Virus record (IMG/VR): IMGVR_UViG_3300017783_000209
Location: 1 to 24,043 of that record
DNA: 24,043 nt
From: a virus
Reading direction: 5' to 3' (one strand)
A program made the position numbers and the translations under genes. Below, piece by piece: positions 19,994 through 24,043 of the stretch (positions are counted from its first letter, which is position 1; the number at the start of each line of letters is the position of its first letter). The notes beneath the pieces are model-generated. The model was not told where the DNA came from. It was given only the letters and a program-made list of their open reading frames with translations, and ran no database searches.

Positions 19994-20481
19994 GGCTTTT
20001 ACGTTTTCACACACACTCACACACAAAATCTAGTACAAATGTACTATTGAGAAAATGTGTCTCTTATTGATATTGAGACTCATTCTCAATAAGAAAGAAT
20101 ATTTTGCAAAAAATATTAGCGCCTTAAGTAACACAAACTCAAAAAAGTCGATGTAAAAAACGCATCGCAATATTTTTTGACGATGAAAAGAATTTTCTTT
20201 AATTTTCAAGGTTCGTGATGTTTTGCGCTGTTTTAGTTCGTGACACAAACTGCCACGGCGCGTAGCGTTTCGCCGTGCCAACACCGTGCCAACGTGCGAC
20301 GTTTTCGCCTTCTCTCCACGGTCAGGGATCCACGCGGCCGCCAAGGGTGGGGATGGGTCGCGCACGCCGCGCACGCGCACGTAAAACCACCTCAGAAAGT
20401 GGCACACAAGGGCGGGGATCCCGTGAATTTCTGTTATTATTAATTACGCGCACATACGCGCGTTGCATTTGCTACTTGCCC
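19994..20481. other. Gene-free transition region: AT-rich with inverted repeats, then GC-rich
   Basis: No supported gene lies in 19911-20481. The first part is AT-rich (16 G/C of 60 bases in 20101-20160) and carries a CA tract (about 20009-20025). Inverted repeats are TAGTAC/GTACTA (20031-20036, 20041-20046), TATTGAGAA/TTCTCAATA (20045-20053, 20083-20091), CTTATTGA/TCAATAAG (20063-20070, 20086-20093) and an 11-base perfect pair at 20107-20117 and 20169-20179. Within the second pair lies TGAGACTCATTCTCA (20074-20088), a Fur-box-like dyad with one mismatch. From about 20240 the sequence is GC-rich. It has a hairpin CACGGCG/CGCCGTG (20254-20260, 20271-20277), and then TTATTATTAATTA near 20433-20445, which might be part of a promoter for the next operon. 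Confidence 0.6.
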
Positions 20482-20634
20482 GTGAATTCAACCCCTGACC
20501 GTCTCCGGTCCGATCTCGCAGCCATGCGAGACCGACACGACGAGACAGACCGGCGGATCCTCCAGCTGATCGCCGATACTGCCGAACTGGACGCGCGCGT
20601 TTCCGCGATGCTCGCCGAGGATCGGCCCGAGTGA
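20482..20634 (+). CDS. 50-aa helical protein opening the GC-rich operon
   Basis: I use the GTG at 20482 (MNSTPDRLRSDLAAMRDRHD), since the longer frame from 20275 covers the hairpin-rich transition region and encodes an implausible Arg/Gly-rich stretch. The rest, ETDRRILQLIADTAELDARV, is a highly charged heptad-like helix, so a coiled-coil dimer is likely. The stop is ten bases before a hairpin. No family recognised. Confidence 0.5.
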   Translation: MNSTPDRLRSDLAAMRDRHDETDRRILQLIADTAELDARVSAMLAEDRPE

Positions 20635-20643
20635 CAATCAGAC

Positions 20644-20670
20644 AACCGTCCCTAAGCGTGGGGCGGTTTG
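20644..20670 (+). terminator. Hairpin after the 50-aa gene, weak terminator or attenuator
   Basis: AACCGTCCC (20644-20652) pairs with GGGGCGGTT (20660-20668), with one wobble, over a 7-base loop. Only three T residues follow, so termination may be partial. Its position lets it set the level of transcription into the genes that follow. Confidence 0.5.
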
Positions 20671-20746
20671 CTGAATTATCCGGCAGACTCTCAATCAAGC
20701 AGCTGACGCGCTGCTTTTTACCTTTGTTCCCTTGCTCCTTTTAATC

Positions 20747-20986
20747 ATGCTCAGATTCTCGGAATCCACAAACGAGATCACCGGCGCCGTTATGGGCGCC
20801 GTTGGAATCGCCGCAATCTATGGCGGAATCGGGGTCTGTCTCCTCGGCGACATGCGCGGCATGGATATCAGCCTTGCCGGCTGTCTCACGACTAGCGCCG
20901 CCGCCGTTCCGCTGTCCGCCGCCGCCAAGCAGCGCCGCGAAGCTTACGCGGAATTGTGCGCGCAGTACTCCACGCGCCGGGGTTGA
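20747..20986 (+). CDS. Small membrane protein (79 aa)
   Basis: ATG at 20747; an upstream start at 20732 would only add a hydrophobic pentapeptide. Residues about 13-34 (GAVMGAVGIAAIYGGIGVCL) form one membrane helix, and LAGCLTTSAAAVPLSAAA (about 45-62) is a probable second. A charged, Arg-rich C-terminus follows. Codons are GCC/GGC/CGC-rich, unlike genes left of 20,000. The leader has a pyrimidine-rich GTTCCCTTGCTCC segment that recalls the 29-base leader repeat found before two later genes. Function unknown. Confidence 0.6.
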   Translation: MLRFSESTNEITGAVMGAVGIAAIYGGIGVCLLGDMRGMDISLAGCLTTSAAAVPLSAAAKQRREAYAELCAQYSTRRG

Positions 20987-20990
20987 TCTA

Positions 20991-21254
20991 ATGAAAGCCA
21001 TTCATCCCGCTACATCCGACAGCATCCGCCGCGCGACTATTCGCAAGCGTCGCCGCGCCGCTGTCACCCGCGCGTCACTGTTCGGGTTCTCTTTCGCTGC
21101 CTCTGTCTTTGCTCTTTTTCCCTTAGCCAATCAGGCGCAGAAGCACAGCGAGACACAACGCGGCGCCATCGCCGCCGCTGCCCTTATGGGTTCCGTTGTT
21201 TTGGCTGGTTCGTCGCTGATTCTCTCAGCCGCCGCCGCTGATGAGGTTCAATAA
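20991..21254 (+). CDS. Small two-span membrane protein (87 aa)
   Basis: ATG at 20991, four bases after the previous stop. A strongly basic N-terminus (IRRATIRKRRRAAVTR) should face the cytoplasm. Two hydrophobic segments follow: about residues 28-48 (SLFGFSFAASVFALFPLA) and about 62-83 (AAAALMGSVVLAGSSLILSA). The tail is short. The stop overlaps the next ATG by one base. It pairs with the preceding membrane protein in layout, so the two may act together. No family recognised. Confidence 0.6.
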   Translation: MKAIHPATSDSIRRATIRKRRRAAVTRASLFGFSFAASVFALFPLANQAQKHSETQRGAIAAAALMGSVVLAGSSLILSAAAADEVQ

Positions 21255-21580
21255 TGCAGAACATTTCTGCACTGATCGCCGCACCTTTCGCGGCTCTTTC
21301 TTTCGCTCTGCCAGTCCGTCCCGAACCTGCCGCGCTATGGCGTGCGGGCGAGTGGATGACGTGCGCGGAGTTCTCCGAACTACTCTGTGATTGCACGGGC
21401 TGGACTGTTAAGCCTGGCATTGACCCAGACGATTCCGACGGTGTCGGCCACTGGCTCATAGATCCCTCGGGTGATCGCCAGGGCGATATCTGGCCCGGCC
21501 CTGATCTCGACGATCTCCAGCTCTGGGTCGGCGAACGTATCGACGAAGCGCTAAACGCGGCCGATGGCTGCGAATTCTGA
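21254..21580 (+). CDS. Acidic hypothetical protein with hydrophobic N-terminus (108 aa)
   Basis: The ATG overlaps the previous TAA. Residues 1-20 (MQNISALIAAPFAALSFALP) are hydrophobic and could be a signal or a membrane anchor, though positive charge is lacking. The rest is acidic and Trp-rich (GEWMTCAEFSELLCDCTGW, DPDDSDGVGHWLIDPSGD, GPDLDDLQLWVGERIDEALN). Such acidic, Asp/Trp-rich small proteins are sometimes host-interaction or DNA-mimic proteins, but this is only an idea. The stop lies at the first base of the first 29-base leader repeat. Confidence 0.6.
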   Translation: MQNISALIAAPFAALSFALPVRPEPAALWRAGEWMTCAEFSELLCDCTGWTVKPGIDPDDSDGVGHWLIDPSGDRQGDIWPGPDLDDLQLWVGERIDEALNAADGCEF

Positions 21581-21608
21581 ACCCTTATCCCTTGCCCTTG
21601 CTCTCATG
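21580..21608 (+). repeat. Leader repeat, copy 1 (29 bases, ends in a start codon)
   Basis: The sequence starts AACCCTTATCCCTTGCCCTT and ends GCTCTCATG. It is identical to 22125-22153, and in both cases the final ATG is the start of a gene. The upstream gene stops within its first base. It contains no purine-rich ribosome site. Confidence 0.85.
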
Positions 21609-21923
21609 TTTGATCTATTCACTGTTCCCGGCTGCTCGGTTGAGTATCGCGGGCCAACTGACACGCGCGGCTCTCGTTGGGTCGCCGTAATCCGTCGCGG
21701 CCGTGATCGTTCCGACTGTTACCGCGCGGCCTGTCCTTTTGAACAGGGCGCTATTGAAGCCGCGCGCTTAGCTGTTCAGCGTTTCAATGAAAGGGCCGTT
21801 AAATCTGAGTCTGATAAATGGCACGTTTTAGGTCATCCGCTATCTATGGATGGCGGCGACACATACGTCTTCCCAGTTGGCCCGGACTATCTCCGCTCAT
21901 CTGTCGCGTGTTTTGAACAATGA
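21606..21923 (+). CDS. Hypothetical protein (105 aa)
   Basis: I choose the ATG at 21606, since the same 29-base leader ends in the start codon of a later gene. A longer start at 21564 would only translate that leader. The product begins MFDLFTVPGCSVEYRGPTDT and continues with RWVAVIRRGRDRSDCYRAAC, then an Ala/Arg helix and KWHVLGHPLSMDGGDTYVFP. It is a mixed alpha/beta, three-Cys protein without a recognised family. Codons are GC-rich. It overlaps the next gene by four bases (ATGA). Confidence 0.6.
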   Translation: MFDLFTVPGCSVEYRGPTDTRGSRWVAVIRRGRDRSDCYRAACPFEQGAIEAARLAVQRFNERAVKSESDKWHVLGHPLSMDGGDTYVFPVGPDYLRSSVACFEQ

Positions 21924-22126
21924 AAACCGACCCGAAACTAACGGCCGAACAAATCGCGCGCCTGTCTGCTGAGATTCTTAAGTGCCAGCGACTGCTTCGG
22001 AAGCTATGGAGCGACGACGCGCGCCGCGAAGTGCTCGCGCGCCGTCGCACGCTTTACCGGATCATGTACGCGATCCCCCAAGGTGTGCCCGTTCCGATTG
22101 ACTGGCAACCTTGCCCTCACCCTTAA
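21920..22126 (+). CDS. Small helical basic protein (68 aa)
   Basis: ATG at 21920 overlaps the previous stop. The product begins MKTDPKLTAEQIARLSAEIL and continues KCQRLLRKLWSDDARREVLA, then RRRTLYRIMYAIPQGVPVPI. The first 50 residues form a basic helical bundle and the tail is Pro-rich. The stop codon lies inside the start of the second leader repeat. The basic helical shape may suit DNA or RNA binding; no family recognised. Confidence 0.6.
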   Translation: MKTDPKLTAEQIARLSAEILKCQRLLRKLWSDDARREVLARRRTLYRIMYAIPQGVPVPIDWQPCPHP

Positions 22127-22153
22127 CCCTTATCCCTTGCCCTTGCTCTCATG
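22125..22153 (+). repeat. Leader repeat, copy 2 (29 bases, ends in a start codon)
   Basis: Exact second copy of 21580-21608, 545 bases downstream on the same strand. The TAA of the upstream gene overlaps its first two bases, and its final ATG (22151-22153) starts the 361-residue gene. Confidence 0.85.
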
Positions 22154-23236
22154 CCTTCCATCCACCCTTACGCGCCGCGCGGCATTCCTTCCGACGTGGT
22201 CGACCTTATGGCGCGGTTCGGACTGAATGTCCGTGACCTGCTCACCACCGACCGCCAAAACGCCAAACTTAAAAAGGGCCAAGCCATGGCTCGTGCGCTG
22301 ATCTTGCACCATCTCCCGGCCCGTGCCCTGGCTGCTGCTATCACTCCAGACAATGACGCAAACGGCGCCGCGTGTCGTTCTTTCATCCCTTCATTACTTG
22401 AGATCGCCGAACGCGAACGATTGACCGCGCGCGCCATGGCTTGGAACGGTTGCCCGTGGGCTACTGCCGGATGCGGCGGAGATGGTGGCGGCTGTCTCGC
22501 GTTTTCCGGTCATGGCGGCATGGGGCAGACGGTCGCCGCTGCCCGTGGCCGTCGCACGCTTGCCATGCTCAGCTCGTCAGAAAGTTACGGACGTGCGATT
22601 TTCTGGGCCGTGCTCCGTCACCTGCGCGCAGCGCGCCGCGACGGTTTGCCGCTGTCAGTGCGTCTCAGGGGAACCGACGAGGGTCCCGTGATCGGCTGGC
22701 ATCGGTTGCCGGTGATGATCACAAGCGCAGAAGCGCGCAGCATCGCCGACCGTTACGGCGTGGAAACCATGCCGGGAATTCTGCCGATGGGTCAACGCTT
22801 AGACGTGCCTGATCTCTTCGCTTATGAGTACAGCAAAGCGGGAACCGATGGAGCTCTAGGCCTAATCGCGCAGCGCGCCGGGGGCTTTGACATCACTGCC
22901 AGTTTTGCGGCGGATCGCGCGACGGCGTGCCATGACGGACTGGCAGCACTTCAGAACGGTTTCCGCTTGGCTGTGCCCGTTGCCGTGAAACGCGGCGATC
23001 CTCTGCCGGTCGGCCTGACGTTGAGCCACGGCCGCGAATCGATCAGCGTCCCGTGTGTCGACGGCGACCGCCATGATCACCGCTGGCTCGATCCGCACGG
23101 TGTCGCCGTCATGCTGCGCACTAAGCGCAGCGCCGGAAGTGTGGCCAGTGTGGCGGATTTGTTCAGTTTGCAGCCACACGACAGGCCGCAGCGGCTGGCA
23201 GATGGTGTCGTTCGTCTGGCGTGGGCTGAGCCATGA
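22151..23236 (+). CDS. Phage protein with CPW-x4-C...C-x3-SGHG motif (361 aa)
   Basis: The protein has a recognisable pattern that I know from actinophage and some other phage genomes (related to DUF7227-type proteins). It includes DRQNAKLKKGQ near residue 34, CPWATAGC (C101-C108), then a third Cys (C115) and LAFSGHG (116-122). VAAARGRRT (128-136), FAYEYSKAG and a C-terminal CVDGDRHDHRWLDPHG follow. The Cys triad may bind a metal, and a TIM-barrel-like fold has been suggested to me by layout only. No reaction is established. It is by far the largest gene in the GC-rich operon. The stop overlaps the next gene by four bases (ATGA). Confidence 0.7.
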   Translation: MPSIHPYAPRGIPSDVVDLMARFGLNVRDLLTTDRQNAKLKKGQAMARALILHHLPARALAAAITPDNDANGAACRSFIPSLLEIAERERLTARAMAWNGCPWATAGCGGDGGGCLAFSGHGGMGQTVAAARGRRTLAMLSSSESYGRAIFWAVLRHLRAARRDGLPLSVRLRGTDEGPVIGWHRLPVMITSAEARSIADRYGVETMPGILPMGQRLDVPDLFAYEYSKAGTDGALGLIAQRAGGFDITASFAADRATACHDGLAALQNGFRLAVPVAVKRGDPLPVGLTLSHGRESISVPCVDGDRHDHRWLDPHGVAVMLRTKRSAGSVASVADLFSLQPHDRPQRLADGVVRLAWAEP

Positions 23237-23523
23237 TCGCGCGTTACTGGCACCCGCACGCCCTGCGCCGTCCCATGCGAGAGATCGCCGCGCGCTACCC
23301 CGTCACCTATCGCAAGGTCGGAGAGGCCATGACTGCGCAAGGTTTTGACGTTGACCTATGCGGCGCTGATCTGTCGGCCGCTGAGTCCTTCCGGCTGTTC
23401 GTCGCGATCCTCGCAGCGATGCCGCCGGATGTTGTCCCTTATGGCTCCATGGGAGACGAGACGCCATGGGGCCGAATTGATTGGTTGCCTTTCCTTATAA
23501 GCCTGCAGCGCGGCGACACCTAG
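23233..23523 (+). CDS. Hypothetical protein (96 aa), last gene of the GC-rich operon
   Basis: ATG at 23233 overlapping the previous stop by four bases. The product starts MIARYWHPHALRRPMREIAA, then RYPVTYRKVGEAMTAQGFDV, DLCGADLSAAESFRLFVAIL and WGRIDWLPFLISLQ. The N-terminal half is helix-turn-helix-like (REIAARYPVTYRKVGEAM). That could mean a winged or HTH DNA-binding protein, but it is not a clear match. A classical terminator follows 25 bases after the stop. Confidence 0.6.
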   Translation: MIARYWHPHALRRPMREIAARYPVTYRKVGEAMTAQGFDVDLCGADLSAAESFRLFVAILAAMPPDVVPYGSMGDETPWGRIDWLPFLISLQRGDT

Positions 23524-23548
23524 CACCACAGCCACTAACTAGACACCG

Positions 23549-23573
23549 AACGGCCCCGCGTGGGCCGTTTTTT
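23549..23573 (+). terminator. Rho-independent terminator ending the GC-rich operon
   Basis: AACGGCCC (23549-23556) pairs perfectly with GGGCCGTT (23562-23569) over a 5-base loop, and the T-run extends to 23573. It closes the whole 20482-23523 transcript. Confidence 0.9.
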
Positions 23574-23820
23574 ATGCTGTTTTATCGCAGCTGCGCCGAG
23601 GACCGCCTGAGACGGGCCGGGCATGCTGCCCGGCAGGCTGACCCCTAAGCGCGACGAGACAGGCCTTCAGGGCGCCCCTAGGGGTGTGTTTTGCTGTGCC
23701 GTGCTGTTCTGACGCGCTATCGGGCACGAAAGCAGGGCAGCAGGGCAGCAGGGCAGGGCAGCAGGGCAGCGGCCGCGCACGCGGCGGCGACAATCTGCCA
23801 AGGTCGGCCCGTAAATGTGG
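23574..23820. other. GC-rich gene-free spacer with hairpins and a short tandem repeat
   Basis: No gene is supported from 23524 to the end of the window. This part holds a 7-bp perfect hairpin (GCCGGGC/GCCCGGC, 23616-23634), the palindrome CCCCTAGGGG (23675-23684) and a GCAGGGCA tandem array. The array has three units at 23732-23755 and another at 23761-23768 after a shorter GGGCA. A NotI-type GCGGCCGC (23769-23776) follows. Composition is still that of the GC-rich operon. Confidence 0.7.
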
Positions 23821-24043
23821 TTTGTAGATTAATACAAACTAAAATATATTTAAGCTAACACGAATTAATAATTCCTAGCGATTGAAGCTAATAAATAGTA
23901 GCTGTTATTTGTTATTTAAGCTATTTATAATAAATAGCAATCGTTAAGTAGTAGCTTACATCGACAGTCGTAGGAATTGTTTATATGTTGATGCTAACAA
24001 AAGGGTCCTTCCTGGCTGTGCGTTTGTGTTCCCTCCAGATCGG
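23821..24043. other. AT-rich gene-free region with nested inverted repeats
   Basis: Composition drops sharply (12 G/C of 60 bases in 23881-23940). Inverted repeats are GTTTGTA/TACAAAC (23820-23826, 23833-23839), AATTCCTA/TAGGAATT (23870-23877, 23971-23978) and CGATTG/CAATCG (23879-23884, 23938-23943). The 19-base perfect palindrome GCTATTTATAATAAATAGC (23920-23938) lies within the second. AAGCTA occurs near 23852, 23885 and 23918. I see no coding frame or clear promoter. The nested symmetry suggests an origin, a protein-binding array or a structured junction of the GC-rich block. Confidence 0.6.

Noticed and set aside
20275-20481. Long upstream extension of the 50-aa gene
   Set aside because: The extra 69 residues are translated hairpin-rich, repetitive GC sequence, so the GTG at 20482 is preferred.
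20326-20490. BamHI, NotI and EcoRI sites near 20330-20490 and a NotI site at 23769, suggesting a cloning-vector join
   Set aside because: Such sites are expected in GC-rich DNA, no vector sequence is recognisable, and phage-like genes continue across the block. An assembly join is still possible and is noted in the cassette finding.

Overview
The window reads as part of a tailed phage genome infecting marine picocyanobacteria (Synechococcus/Prochlorococcus type). Supporting features are the DUF7936-like and DUF3310 proteins, a C39-like lysis peptidase, the RTHR-type ThyX, dCTP deaminase, a set of very small membrane proteins typical of cyanophages, and dense packing with ATGA, TAATG and GTGA start/stop overlaps. 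Naming the host and a siphovirus-like type is inference. No integrase, tRNA, rRNA or CRISPR array was seen.

Layout. (1) 1-2600, plus strand: the end of a probable tail-fibre gene, then small accessory proteins, including a secreted beta-barrel-like protein and DUF3310, with two strong terminators. (2) 2494-4377, minus strand: four overlapping genes, one two-helix membrane protein and three exported, partly Gly/Ser/Thr-rich proteins. (3) 4404-6802, plus strand: a probable lysis cassette (membrane and coiled-coil protein, two sub-60-residue proteins, C39-like peptidase), then dCTP deaminase and two small proteins. (4) 6784-12202, minus strand: nucleotide metabolism (thyX) and a recombination module with an SSB-like acidic-tailed protein, a helix-turn-helix protein, a RecT-like annealing protein and a RecE-like PD-(D/E)XK nuclease. 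(5) 12272-19910, plus strand: replication genes (SF2 helicase, VRR-NUC nuclease, primase/VapE fusion, a striking iteron-rich inverted-repeat region that looks like a replication origin, a ParB-like/DUF4326 fusion, a ribbon-helix-helix protein, a possible tail-completion protein and a one-domain NAD+-type DNA ligase).

(6) From about 20,240 to 23,820 the composition changes to GC-rich with GCC/CGC-heavy codons. This block carries one tightly overlapped operon of small unknown proteins ending in a 361-residue protein of a Cys-motif family known to me from actinophages, plus a 96-residue protein and a classic terminator. Both sides of the block are very AT-rich and full of inverted repeats (16 G/C of 60 in 20101-20160; 12 of 60 in 23881-23940). 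A 29-base sequence is repeated exactly in front of two of its genes. This cassette, with its flanks and leader repeats, and the origin-like region at 16224-16421, are the least ordinary parts of the window.

How it fits together: dCTP deaminase and ThyX feed dTTP synthesis. Primase/VapE, helicase, the iteron region and ParB-like protein would start and drive replication. RecE/RecT-like proteins, the SSB candidate and ligase would process and seal DNA. The left-hand genes supply host adsorption, envelope modification and lysis.
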